Source of the DNA: an uncultured Oscillospiraceae bacterium
GTDB taxonomy: Bacteria > Bacillota > Clostridia > Oscillospirales > Oscillospiraceae
Reading direction: 5' to 3'
Length of the DNA stretch: 64,000 bases
NCBI GenBank assembly: GCA_951801655.1
Contig: CATONV010000003.1
Coordinates: forward strand, 1-64,000
Part shown: one piece after another, positions 36,850-46,002 of the stretch
Layout: each line of letters begins with the position of its first letter
Position numbering within the stretch: the first letter of the stretch is position 1
Notes under the pieces: generated by a model
What the model saw: only the letters and a program-made list of their open reading frames with translations
Database searches by the model: none
Told to the model about the DNA's origin: nothing
Made by a program: the position numbers and the translations under genes

Positions 36850-38670
36850 TTATTTTTCTGATTGAAAATAATCATACACCGCCTGGGCGGTATTTTTCGG
36901 GACAGCCTCCTGGAGCTGTTCCAAAGAGGCAGCTTTGATGGCCTTGACCGTCTTAAAGTGTTTCAGCAGCTGCTGGCGGCGCTTCTCACCTACCCCGGGT
37001 ATTTTGTCCAGAACAGAGGTTTTTACGTGCCCCGCCTGCAGCTGGCGGTGATACTCGATGGCAAAGCGGTGGGTCTCCTCCTGAATTTGCCCGATGAGGG
37101 CGAAAACCGCCGGAATAGACTGGATACCAATTTCCCGGCCGTCTGGGTGGACCAGGGCACGGGTGCGGTGACGGTCGTCCTTCACCATGCCGAAGGCGGG
37201 AATGGACAGATTCAGCGTCTCCAGCACCCGGGCGGCCACCTTCACATGCTCGTGGCCGCCGTCGATGAGGAGAAGGTCGGGCTTGTCCGAAAATTTCTCG
37301 TCTCCGTCCAGCAGGCGGCGAAACCGGCGGGTGAGAACCTGTTCCATGGAGGCGTAGTCGTCGGGGCCCTCCATGTCCTTCAATTTAAACCGGCGGTAGT
37401 CCCGCTTGAGGGGTTTTCCGTCCACGTAGACCACCATGGAGGCCACGATGTCGCTGGCGCCCTGGTTGGAGATGTCATAGGATTCCATCCGCCGGGGCGG
37501 GCTTTCCAGGCTGAGCATCTTCCCCAACGCCTCCAGCAGCTTGCTGCGCCTCTCCTCGTGAGTGGTGGCCCTCTCCACCTCCTCCCGGGCGTTCTGGTTG
37601 GCCATTTTGATCAGGTCCATCTTGGCCCCCCGCTGGGGAGTGATCAGCTCCACCCGGTATCCCACCTGCTCGGACAGCATCCGGGTCAGGGGCGCCTGGT
37701 CGGGCGGCTCACAGGGGATTAAAATCTGCCTGGGCAGGCGGTTTCTGCCCACGTAGTACTCCCGCATCAGGGAGGACAGCACCGCCCCCTCTTCCTCCTC
37801 CATGGGGGTCTCCAGCAGGTCGAAATCCTTGGCAGCCAGCTCGCCGTCCACAAAGTGGAGAACCACAAAGCAGCTCTTGGCCGTCCCCCGGAAGAAGCCG
37901 GCCACGTCGGTGTCCGCCAGGGAGGCGGCGATCACCTTCTGCCGTTTGCCCAGCAGCTCAATAGCCCGCAGCCGGTCCCGGAGCTGGGCGGCTCTCTCAA
38001 AGCGCAGCTCCTCCGCCGCCCTCTCCATCTCCGCTGTCAGGTCCCGCTGGACGTCTTTGAACCGGCCCTCCAGCAGGGACACCGCCTGGGCAACGGCCTG
38101 ATCGTGCTGCTCCTTCAGCTCATCCCCCCGGCAGTAGCCGTCGCACTTGCCCATGTGGAAGTTGAGGCAGGGTCTCTCCTTTCCAATATCTCTGGGGAAC
38201 TTCTTATTGCAGGAGGGCAGCCGCAGCGCGGTGCGCAGTGCATCGATAATCCCCTGGGTACTGTGGCGGCTGGCGTAGGGACCAAAATACCGGGCGCCGT
38301 CCTCCGCAGCCTTGGATGCCAGGGAAAACCTGGGGTAGGCCTCCCTGGACAGCCGGACATAGGGATAGCCCTTGCTGTCCTTCAGCAGGATATTATACCG
38401 GGGCTGGTGCCGCTTGATGAGAGAGCACTCCAGCACCAGGGCCTCAAACTCGCTGTCGGCGATGATTACGTCAAAGTGATCGATCTGGGACACCATGGCC
38501 CTCGTCTTCTCCGTGTGGGAGGCAGAATCCTGAAAGTACTGGCTCACCCGGTTTTTCAGCGCCTTGGCCTTGCCCACGTAGATGACGGTGCTCTGGGCGT
38601 CCTGCATAATGTAGACCCCTGGCTTCAGCGGCAGACTGTGGGCCTTTTCTTTCAGTTCTTCAAAGGTCAT
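36850..38670 (-). CDS. uvrC: Excinuclease ABC subunit C
   Basis: PGVYIMQDAQSTVIYVGKAKALKNRVSQYF; ESYDISNQG; C-terminal HhH. Confidence 0.97.
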   Translation of the reverse strand: MTFEELKEKAHSLPLKPGVYIMQDAQSTVIYVGKAKALKNRVSQYFQDSASHTEKTRAMVSQIDHFDVIIADSEFEALVLECSLIKRHQPRYNILLKDSKGYPYVRLSREAYPRFSLASKAAEDGARYFGPYASRHSTQGIIDALRTALRLPSCNKKFPRDIGKERPCLNFHMGKCDGYCRGDELKEQHDQAVAQAVSLLEGRFKDVQRDLTAEMERAAEELRFERAAQLRDRLRAIELLGKRQKVIAASLADTDVAGFFRGTAKSCFVVLHFVDGELAAKDFDLLETPMEEEEGAVLSSLMREYYVGRNRLPRQILIPCEPPDQAPLTRMLSEQVGYRVELITPQRGAKMDLIKMANQNAREEVERATTHEERRSKLLEALGKMLSLESPPRRMESYDISNQGASDIVASMVVYVDGKPLKRDYRRFKLKDMEGPDDYASMEQVLTRRFRRLLDGDEKFSDKPDLLLIDGGHEHVKVAARVLETLNLSIPAFGMVKDDRHRTRALVHPDGREIGIQSIPAVFALIGQIQEETHRFAIEYHRQLQAGHVKTSVLDKIPGVGEKRRQQLLKHFKTVKAIKAASLEQLQEAVPKNTAQAVYDYFQSEK

Positions 38671-38781
38671 AGAGTCTCTCCCCTTAATTTCTATGGGACC
38701 CGCCCTCTAGGGCGGGTCATGTTCCGGATCCGTGGACGGCCCGCCCGGCGCAAGGCCCTGCCAGCCATTCAGGGGGATATC

Positions 38782-38807
38782 AAAAAGGCGCCGCGTTGCG
38801 GCGCCTT
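38782..38807 (-). terminator. Terminator of HPr gene
   Basis: AAGGCGCCGC-GTT-GCGGCGCCTT; T-tract on the minus strand. Confidence 0.85.
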
Positions 38808-38822
38808 CCATGATTGGGATGT

Positions 38823-39086
38823 TTACTCGGAGAAATCGGAAGAGATCATCTTGTACAGAGCCTCGACCGCTTCCTTCTCATCGGGACCATCAGCGATCAG
38901 CTTGATAGGAGTGCCCTTCACGATGCCAAGAGACAGAACGCCCAGCAGACTCTTCGCGTTGACCTTGCGCTCCTCCTTCTCCACCCAGATGGAGCTCTTG
39001 AACTCGTTGGCCTTCTGGATGAAAAATGTAGCGGGTCTGGCGTGGAGACCGACCTGGTTGTTTACGACGGCTTCCTGACTATACAT
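38823..39086 (-). CDS. HPr family phosphocarrier protein
   Basis: VGLHARPATFFIQKANEF; NAKSLLGVLSLGI. Confidence 0.93.
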   Translation of the reverse strand: MYSQEAVVNNQVGLHARPATFFIQKANEFKSSIWVEKEERKVNAKSLLGVLSLGIVKGTPIKLIADGPDEKEAVEALYKMISSDFSE

Positions 39087-39479
39087 ATCGCGTACCTCCG
39101 CCCTATTCATTAGGATGTGTGCTTAGCATAACAGATTTATCCCGGTTTCGTCAATGGACATTTGCACAAATATTACCCTAATTTTCGCCCGCTTTTACGG
39201 GATAAATTTCTATTTTTGTCCCTGTTTTTCTAACTATAGAAAAAAAACTGCCTTTTTTAAAGATTTTCCCTCTTTTTTCCGAACATTTCCACATTTGTCA
39301 CAAATATGAATTTTTTTGAGTGTTTTACTCCTTTTCCGGTATTATCCGGGCAATAAACCATCTTGTCTTCCAAAATTATCCATGTCCTCTTCCTTTTTCC
39401 CATAATCTGTGAGAAAATGAAAGAAATCTGTGACTATTTTCCTTCCCCAATCGTTCTATCAGTGAAAGGAGGTCAGGGA

Positions 39480-39956
39480 ATGAATCAGACATGCAACACC
39501 TGGCAGCTAGAGGAGGCCTATGATGCCTGCGGCGCGGCGGTCTACCGGCTGGCCATGGTCTACCTGGGGCGACACGCCGACGCGGAGGATGTGACCCAGG
39601 AGGTCTTCCTGCGCCTGATCTGCCGCGCCCCCGCCTTCACGGACGGGGACCACCGCCGGCGGTGGCTGCTCCAGGTGACAGCCAACCTGTGCCGGGACCA
39701 TCTCCGGAGCTTTTGGCGAAAGCGGGTGGTGGAACTGGAGGACACTCTCCCCACCGCCGCGCCGGAGGAGAGGGAGGCCCTTGACGCGGTGATCCGTCTG
39801 CCGGAGCAGTATCGACTGCCCATTCACCTTCACTACTACGAGGGCTATTCGGTGGCGGAGATCGCCCAGATCCTCAAACTGGGCCAGTCGGCGGTAAAAA
39901 TGCGGCTGAAACGGGGCAGAGAGCTGCTGAAAATCGAATTGGAGGGTTCCATATGA
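39480..39956 (+). CDS. ECF-type RNA polymerase sigma factor
   Basis: ADAEDVTQEVFLRLI; YYEGYSVAEIAQILKLGQSAVKMRLKRGRELL; RBS AAAGGAGG. Confidence 0.92.
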   Translation: MNQTCNTWQLEEAYDACGAAVYRLAMVYLGRHADAEDVTQEVFLRLICRAPAFTDGDHRRRWLLQVTANLCRDHLRSFWRKRVVELEDTLPTAAPEEREALDAVIRLPEQYRLPIHLHYYEGYSVAEIAQILKLGQSAVKMRLKRGRELLKIELEGSI

Positions 39957-41383
39957 ACATCAACGACTATCGCCGGGTAATGGACCGGCTTGTCCCCACC
40001 CCGGAGTTGAAGGAGAGTATTATGCAGAAAAGCCCAAAGAACTCTATCTTGGCCCGCCGGGTGGTCAACGGCGTGCTGGCGGCGGCGCTGGCTGTGGCCT
40101 GTCTGTTCACCGCGGCGCTGGCGGCCAGTCCGGAGCTGCGCACGGCGGTGCTGTCCTTCTTCCGCATGGAGGAGAGGGAGCAGGTGCCCAGCAGCAGCAC
40201 TGCACCAGAAAGGCCCGACATCAGCCAGGCAGAGATCGGCCAGCTGGTCAAGGCCCAGTACATCAGGATGGACAGCTACCGGTACGGATTCAGTTGCGGC
40301 CTTCTCCACGACCTGGCCTGGAGCGAGGACCGAAAGGCTCTCCTGGATTACAAATTCTGGGAGGCCAAGGACAACGAGCTGATTCCCGTCCAGGTGGATA
40401 TGCAGACCAGTCAGGTCGACATAACGCATGACGGCATCCACTATCTGGGAGAGTTCTGGTGGTTCATCCGGGACGGCCAGCTGGACTTCTTCACCGGCGA
40501 CAACCGCGCTTGGGACGAGGAGGGGGAGCACGCTTGGGACTGGAATTTCTCCTTTATCCCCGGCCGCACCGACGTACTTTTGCTCCGCCTGTCCACAGGA
40601 ACACAGATGGAGTACAGGGAGTCCCCCTTCCTCTACCACCTGGACACCGGCGACACCGAGGAACTGTTCGTCGGCGTGGACCCCGATGTGCTGACGGAAT
40701 CCGACGGCGCAATTTGGTCCGATAACTTTCAACTGGCCCTAATCACCGGCCATGCCAGCGCCCAGTTCCCCAATGGCCGGGAGTGGCTGTACAACCGGAA
40801 GACACAGACGTTGACCGACGTGCGTACCCTGGGCGGCGTGGGCGCGGACATGGCGGCATTTGCGGATGATAATACCCTGATCCTCTACGACTCCGGCTAC
40901 GACGAGGATGATATACTCCAGGCCATAACTTTCTACGCCTACGATATCCCCTCTGGTCGGGTAACAAAGACGCTGGACAGCACCCCCTACTACCGTGACT
41001 GGGGTGAGCACCCCAGCGGGGTGATGACCTTCGGCAGCCGCTGCGTCCTCATATCGGAGGAGGGCCAAGTCCAGGTGGTGGACCTGAAAACCGGAAACCG
41101 GTCTGTACTGGGCGGCTTTACCTTCCAAAAAGGGGATGACTTCATGATCAATCCCTCTGGAAACAAGCTTCTCTATTTCTCCATGGACTCCAAAACAGAG
41201 GGCCTGGGCATCTCCCAGATCGGCGTGGTCGACCTGGAAAAGGGCATCTTTTTCGCCTTCGACCGGGAGGGCTACGAAAACCTCCATGAGGGCGGCATCG
41301 GCTGGGACGACGACAACACGGTGAGCATCCGCGCCCACACCCTGGACAATGAGACCCATTATCTGCTTGTGTATCAGTTTTGA
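39953..41383 (+). CDS. Membrane-anchored anti-sigma/sensor-like protein
   Basis: 476 aa; MNINDYRRVMDRLVPTPELKESI N-term, single TM, extracellular beta-rich domain; 4-nt overlap with sigma gene. Confidence 0.7.
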   Translation: MNINDYRRVMDRLVPTPELKESIMQKSPKNSILARRVVNGVLAAALAVACLFTAALAASPELRTAVLSFFRMEEREQVPSSSTAPERPDISQAEIGQLVKAQYIRMDSYRYGFSCGLLHDLAWSEDRKALLDYKFWEAKDNELIPVQVDMQTSQVDITHDGIHYLGEFWWFIRDGQLDFFTGDNRAWDEEGEHAWDWNFSFIPGRTDVLLLRLSTGTQMEYRESPFLYHLDTGDTEELFVGVDPDVLTESDGAIWSDNFQLALITGHASAQFPNGREWLYNRKTQTLTDVRTLGGVGADMAAFADDNTLILYDSGYDEDDILQAITFYAYDIPSGRVTKTLDSTPYYRDWGEHPSGVMTFGSRCVLISEEGQVQVVDLKTGNRSVLGGFTFQKGDDFMINPSGNKLLYFSMDSKTEGLGISQIGVVDLEKGIFFAFDREGYENLHEGGIGWDDDNTVSIRAHTLDNETHYLLVYQF

Positions 41384-41384
41384 C

Positions 41385-41414
41385 AGAAAAAGCGGCCTTT
41401 CGGCCGCTTTTTCT
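41385..41414. terminator. Bidirectional terminator
   Basis: AGAAAAAGCGGCC-TTTC-GGCCGCTTTTTCT. Confidence 0.92.
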
Positions 41415-43779
41415 ACTTCAGCTCCGCCACAGTGACGCCGTCCTCCCCCTCGCCGTAACGGCCGGGGCGGAAGGATTTCACATAGCGGCTGCGCTTGAGA
41501 TAGGTCCGCACCGCGTTTCTCACCGCGCCGGTACCCTTGCCGTGGATGATGGTGACCGTCTCCAGCTTGCCCATCATGGCGGTGTCTAAAAACCTCTCCA
41601 GGTTGGCGGTGGCCTCGTCGGTCATCATACCCCGCAGGTCGATCTGAGACGGGACGGCGGCAGTGCGCAGAGTGCGCTCCGCCCGGGCGATGATGCGGCG
41701 GGTCTCCTTCTGGGATTGTGTCTCCCCCTCTACCACCCGGACCTCCTCCTGCTTGGCAGAAATTTTGAGGATACCCGCCTGGAGCTGGAGGGTGCCGTCC
41801 TTGTTCACCGACAGCACGGTGGCCTTTGTCCCCATAGACACCAGCTCCACTGTGTCCCCCTTCACCGCCGGGCGGGTGGGCGGGGGCGGCTCCACCTCCG
41901 GGGCGCCGCCGCCAATGTTCCTCTCCGCCTCGTTGAGCAGGCGGCGGGCCTCCGCCCGGCCGTCGTTCACCTGCTGCCAGTCCAGGTCCTGGCGCTTTTT
42001 CATCTCCTTCAGCTCAGCAATGGCCAGGTCGCTGGCCGCCCTCGCCTCCTCGATGATGGCCCGGGCCTCGGCGTTGGCCTTTTCCACCACCTTGGCCCTC
42101 TCTGCCTCCAGCTTCTCCCGGTATTCCCGGGCCTTCTCCGCCGACTGCTCCATGTCCAGCTTGAGTCTGCGGGCCTCGGCTCTCTCCTTCTCCATCTCCT
42201 GCCGCTGTTGGTCCAGACGGGTGAGTACGTCTTCAAACCGGACATTCTCCGCGTCCAGCCGGGCGGCTGCCTTTTCGATGATATACTCAGGCAGACCCAG
42301 CCGCCGGGAGATGGCAAAGGCGTTGGACTTTCCCGGAATGCCCAGCACCAGCCGGTAGGTGGGGGCCAGGGTCTCCACGTTGAACTCGCAGGAGGCGTTC
42401 TCCACCCCGGGGGTGGTCATGGCGTATACCTTCAGCTCAGCGTAGTGGGTGGTGGCCGCCACCTGGGCCCCAATGCCCCGGGCGGATTCGATGATGGCCG
42501 CCGCCAGGGCGGCCCCCTCCACCGGATCGGTGCCCGCACCCAGCTCGTCGAAAAGAATGAGAGTATCGCTGTCCGCCTCCTCCAGGATTCCCACAATGTT
42601 GGTCATGTGAGAGGAGAAGGTGGACAGGGACTGGGCGATGGACTGCTCGTCGCCGATGTCGGCCAGCACCCGGGAGAAAATCCGGACGGTGGAGTCGTCC
42701 CTGGCCGGGATGTGCAGGCCGCACTGGGCCATGAGGGTGATGAGGCCCAAGGTCTTTAACGTGACCGTTTTGCCGCCGGTGTTGGGGCCGGTGATGACCA
42801 GGGTGTCGAAGTGTTCCCCCAGCTCCAGGTCGTTGGCGACGGCCTTTTTCTGGTCCAGCAGGGGGTGCCGCGCCCCCCGCAGGTGCAAATACTTGTCAGA
42901 TAATTTTGGCTCGGTACACTCCAGCTTGCAGGACAGCTTGGCCCGGGCAAAGATGGCGTCCAGCCAGATGAGCATCTGGTAGTCCTCGGAGATGTCCTCC
43001 TTGTGGGCGGCGCACTGGGCGGACAGCTCGGCCAGGATGCGCTCAATCTCCTTCTTCTCCTTGGCCAGCAGCTCCCGCAGCTCGTTGTTGGCCTTCACCA
43101 CCCCCATGGGCTCGATGAAGAAGGTGGAGCCCGAGGAGGACACGTCGTGGACCAGGCCGGGGATGGCGTTTTTGTGCTCCGACTTCACGGGCACCACATA
43201 GCGGTCGGAGCGGATGGTGATGATACTCTCCTGCAAATACTTGGACTGGTTGGAGGAGATCAGCTTCTGGAGGATGTCCCGGACTTTGGACTCGGTGGCC
43301 CGCATGTGTCGGCGGATGGAGGCCAGCTCCGGGCTGGCGGAGTCGGCCAGCTCGTCCTCCCCCACGATGGAATTGGTAATGGTGTCCTCCAAAAAACGGT
43401 TGGTGGTCAGGGCCCGGAACAGGTGGGATATGGGGGTTTTCTCCTCCCCCGCCCCGTAGTCAGAGGCAGTGCGGGCCGCCCGGAGGACAGCGGCAATCTC
43501 CAGCAGCTCCCTTGTGTTTAGGCTGCCCCCCATGTCTGCCCGCTGGAGACTGGCGGCCACCGGGCGTATACCCGCAAAGCCGGGCGTTCCTCGAAGGACC
43601 AGCAGCTTCACCGCCGCGGTGGTCTCCGCCTGGGCCCGGCGCACGTCGTCAATGTCGTCCATGGGCCGCAGTTCCAGCGCCTTCTCCCGGCCCTCGTCGG
43701 TAACGGCGCACCCGGACAGCAGCTCCAGAACCCGGAGAAGCTCCAGGGTGGCCATAGATTTTTCAAATAAGTCGCTCAT
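41413..43779 (-). CDS. mutS2: Endonuclease MutS2
   Basis: ITGPNTGGKTVTLKTLGLITLMAQ; C-terminal Smr domain IDLRGMMTDEA...IHGKGTGAVR. Confidence 0.97.
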   Translation of the reverse strand: MSDLFEKSMATLELLRVLELLSGCAVTDEGREKALELRPMDDIDDVRRAQAETTAAVKLLVLRGTPGFAGIRPVAASLQRADMGGSLNTRELLEIAAVLRAARTASDYGAGEEKTPISHLFRALTTNRFLEDTITNSIVGEDELADSASPELASIRRHMRATESKVRDILQKLISSNQSKYLQESIITIRSDRYVVPVKSEHKNAIPGLVHDVSSSGSTFFIEPMGVVKANNELRELLAKEKKEIERILAELSAQCAAHKEDISEDYQMLIWLDAIFARAKLSCKLECTEPKLSDKYLHLRGARHPLLDQKKAVANDLELGEHFDTLVITGPNTGGKTVTLKTLGLITLMAQCGLHIPARDDSTVRIFSRVLADIGDEQSIAQSLSTFSSHMTNIVGILEEADSDTLILFDELGAGTDPVEGAALAAAIIESARGIGAQVAATTHYAELKVYAMTTPGVENASCEFNVETLAPTYRLVLGIPGKSNAFAISRRLGLPEYIIEKAAARLDAENVRFEDVLTRLDQQRQEMEKERAEARRLKLDMEQSAEKAREYREKLEAERAKVVEKANAEARAIIEEARAASDLAIAELKEMKKRQDLDWQQVNDGRAEARRLLNEAERNIGGGAPEVEPPPPTRPAVKGDTVELVSMGTKATVLSVNKDGTLQLQAGILKISAKQEEVRVVEGETQSQKETRRIIARAERTLRTAAVPSQIDLRGMMTDEATANLERFLDTAMMGKLETVTIIHGKGTGAVRNAVRTYLKRSRYVKSFRPGRYGEGEDGVTVAELK

Positions 43780-43789
43780 AGGCTTTCTC

Positions 43790-44251
43790 CTAGCTTAAAA
43801 GTTTCGTCAGATCCTCTATGGAGACATCCATCCTGGCGGACACCTCCTCCATCGTCATACCGGTGAACAAAAAACGCTCAATTACCATCGTCATATTCTC
43901 GCCCACCTCAATGAGATGACTGTCCGGATCATAAAACCGGACTACCCGCTGTCCCCAACTGTGTTCGATGACCTCTCCCAGGTACTCGATACCGGGGTAC
44001 TGCTCCAGCTTCTCCAGGAAGCCGTCAAAGTCCCGTGTCTCAAAGGCCAGCTCCATGTTGTGGGACCGCTTCATCACCGTTTCCTTGGGAGCTCCGATCA
44101 GCCAGTCAAACTCCTGCTGGAGGGACAGGCCGCAGGTAAAGGAGATGTTGATTCCATAGTCCTGATACAGCTCCAGGCCAAACAGGTCTTGATAAAATTT
44201 CCTGGAAGCGTTCACATCCGACACAGATATGACGGTACCGGTAAATTTCAT
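43790..44251 (-). CDS. VOC/glyoxalase family protein
   Basis: MKFTGTVISVSDVNASRKFYQDLFGLEL...VRFYDPDSHLIEVGE. Confidence 0.88.
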   Translation of the reverse strand: MKFTGTVISVSDVNASRKFYQDLFGLELYQDYGINISFTCGLSLQQEFDWLIGAPKETVMKRSHNMELAFETRDFDGFLEKLEQYPGIEYLGEVIEHSWGQRVVRFYDPDSHLIEVGENMTMVIERFLFTGMTMEEVSARMDVSIEDLTKLLS

Positions 44252-44715
44252 AGCGGCTCCTTTCCATCTTCCTCCGCCTGCCACTCCTCTTTCAGCGGCC
44301 GGAACCGATCCGGCACCTGCTCCAGGTCCATGGTGTCGTGAACGGCGCAGGTGCCCGCCGCCTGGGCGGTCTGGTAATACCAACGCTTGTAGTCCAGCAT
44401 GAGAAGGGTGTCCTCCAGCTGCTTTTGCTGGTCCAGCACCGACTGGCGCTGCTTTTCCAGCAGGTCCAGCCGCTGGCCGATGGTGGCATCCCCCTGGCGG
44501 GACCAGTCCATAAAGGACTTGATCTCCTTCAGCGGCATGCCCGCTTTTTTCAGACAGCCCAGCATCCGCAGCCACTCCAGGTCCTCGTCCTTGAACATGC
44601 GGATTCCTCCGCTGGACCTCTCCACAAAGGGGAGCAGACCCTCCTTGTCGTAGTACCGCAGGGTGGACGGGGCCACATTCAGCTTTTGGGCCATCTCTCC
44701 AATGGTGTAAAACAT
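44248..44715 (-). CDS. MerR family transcriptional regulator
   Basis: MFYTIGEMAQKLNVAPSTLRYYDKEGLLPFVERSSGGIRMF. Confidence 0.95.
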   Translation of the reverse strand: MFYTIGEMAQKLNVAPSTLRYYDKEGLLPFVERSSGGIRMFKDEDLEWLRMLGCLKKAGMPLKEIKSFMDWSRQGDATIGQRLDLLEKQRQSVLDQQKQLEDTLLMLDYKRWYYQTAQAAGTCAVHDTMDLEQVPDRFRPLKEEWQAEEDGKEPL

Positions 44716-44738
44716 GTCGATCTCTCCCCAAAAAGGTC

Positions 44739-44769
44739 TTGACTTAAACTTCACTTTAAGTTGTATAAT
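44739..44769 (+). promoter_or_regulatory. MerR-type promoter, 19-bp spacer with operator dyad
   Basis: TTGACT-N19-TATAAT with perfect dyad ACTTAAA-CTTCAC-TTTAAGT (44742-44761). Confidence 0.88.
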
Positions 44770-44834
44770 GGTTTCATACTTAAGCGCCATTATAGCGCAC
44801 CCTGCCCTATTCGTCAACGGAAAGGAAGATTTTT

Positions 44835-45965
44835 ATGATTTATAAGCAGTTTCAAGACCTGAATCTGTCCGCCCTGGGCTTCGGCTGTATGCGCCTGCCC
44901 ACCATTGACGGCGACGACGCCAAGCCAGACGAGGCGCAGGCCGCCCGGCTTATCACCCGGGCCATGGAGGGGGGCGTCAACTACTTCGACACCGCCTGGG
45001 GCTACCACGCAGGCAACTCCGAGACCGTCATGGGCCGCATTTTAAAGGAGTATCCCCGGGGCAGCTTCTGTCTGGCCGACAAATTCCCCGGCTACGACCT
45101 GTCCAACATGGACAAGGTGGACGAAATTTTTGACAAGCAGCTGGAAAAGTGCCAAGTGGACTACTTCGACTTCTACCTCTTCCACAACATCTGTGAGATG
45201 AACATTGACGCCTACTTAGACCCCAAGCACCACATCTACGAGTCTCTCATGGCCCGAAAGAAGGCGGGGCAGATTCGCTGCCTAGGCTTCTCGGCCCACG
45301 GCAATCTGGATACGATGAAGCGTTTCCTGGACGCCTACGGCAAGGATATGGAGTTCTGCCAGATTCAGCTCAACTGGCTGGACTGGGATTTCCAAAACGC
45401 CAAGGCAAAGGTGGAACTGCTCAAGAAGTGGAACATTCCCGTCTGGGTCATGGAGCCCCTTCGGGGCGGCAAGCTGGCCAACCTGTCCGACGAGTACGCC
45501 GCCAAACTGCGCGAGCTGCGCCCTGACGAGGGCGTACCCGCCTGGGCCTTCCGCTTTGTCCAGTCCATCCCATCCGTGACGGTGACCCTGTCGGGTATGT
45601 CAACCATGGAGCAGGTGGAGGACAACCTGAAGACCTTCCAGCAGGAAAAACCTCTGTCTGAGGCGGAGATGAAAACTCTGCTGGCCATTGCCGACAGCAT
45701 GACCGCCAGCACCAGCGTCCCCTGCACCGCCTGCCGCTACTGCACTACCCACTGTCCCCAGGGGCTGGACATCCCTGTGCTGCTGGAGCTGTACAATGAG
45801 CACACCTTCACCGGCGGCGGCTTCATTGCCCCCACGCGTGTCGCCCAGCTGCCCGAGGACAAGCGTCCCTCCTCCTGTGTGGGCTGCCGCAGCTGTGAGG
45901 CGGTATGCCCCCAGCAGATCAAAATTTCCGAGTCTCTGGCCGACTTCGCCGCCAAGCTGGGATGA
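44835..45965 (+). CDS. Aldo/keto reductase with C-terminal 4Fe-4S binding domain
   Basis: GFGCMRLPTI...; C-terminal CTACRYCTTHCPQ and CVGCRSCEAVCPQ. Confidence 0.94.
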   Translation: MIYKQFQDLNLSALGFGCMRLPTIDGDDAKPDEAQAARLITRAMEGGVNYFDTAWGYHAGNSETVMGRILKEYPRGSFCLADKFPGYDLSNMDKVDEIFDKQLEKCQVDYFDFYLFHNICEMNIDAYLDPKHHIYESLMARKKAGQIRCLGFSAHGNLDTMKRFLDAYGKDMEFCQIQLNWLDWDFQNAKAKVELLKKWNIPVWVMEPLRGGKLANLSDEYAAKLRELRPDEGVPAWAFRFVQSIPSVTVTLSGMSTMEQVEDNLKTFQQEKPLSEAEMKTLLAIADSMTASTSVPCTACRYCTTHCPQGLDIPVLLELYNEHTFTGGGFIAPTRVAQLPEDKRPSSCVGCRSCEAVCPQQIKISESLADFAAKLG

Positions 45966-45970
45966 ACATC

Positions 45971-45996
45971 ACAAGGCCCCCGGATGGGGGCCTTGT
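45971..45996. terminator. Bidirectional terminator
   Basis: ACAAGGCCCCC-GGAT-GGGGGCCTTGT. Confidence 0.85.
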
Positions 45997-46002
45997 GTCG
46001 TC

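Noticed and set aside
38697-38716. ACCCGCCC-TCTA-GGGCGGGT hairpin upstream of uvrC, considered as another REP
   Set aside because: Lacks the GTAG foot and the loop position differs, so not grouped with the REP family
39110-39479. AT-rich 370-bp gap between HPr and the ECF sigma gene, checked for an RNA gene or riboswitch
   Set aside because: No convincing hairpin-terminator structure or conserved motif recognised; probably promoter DNA for two divergent genes
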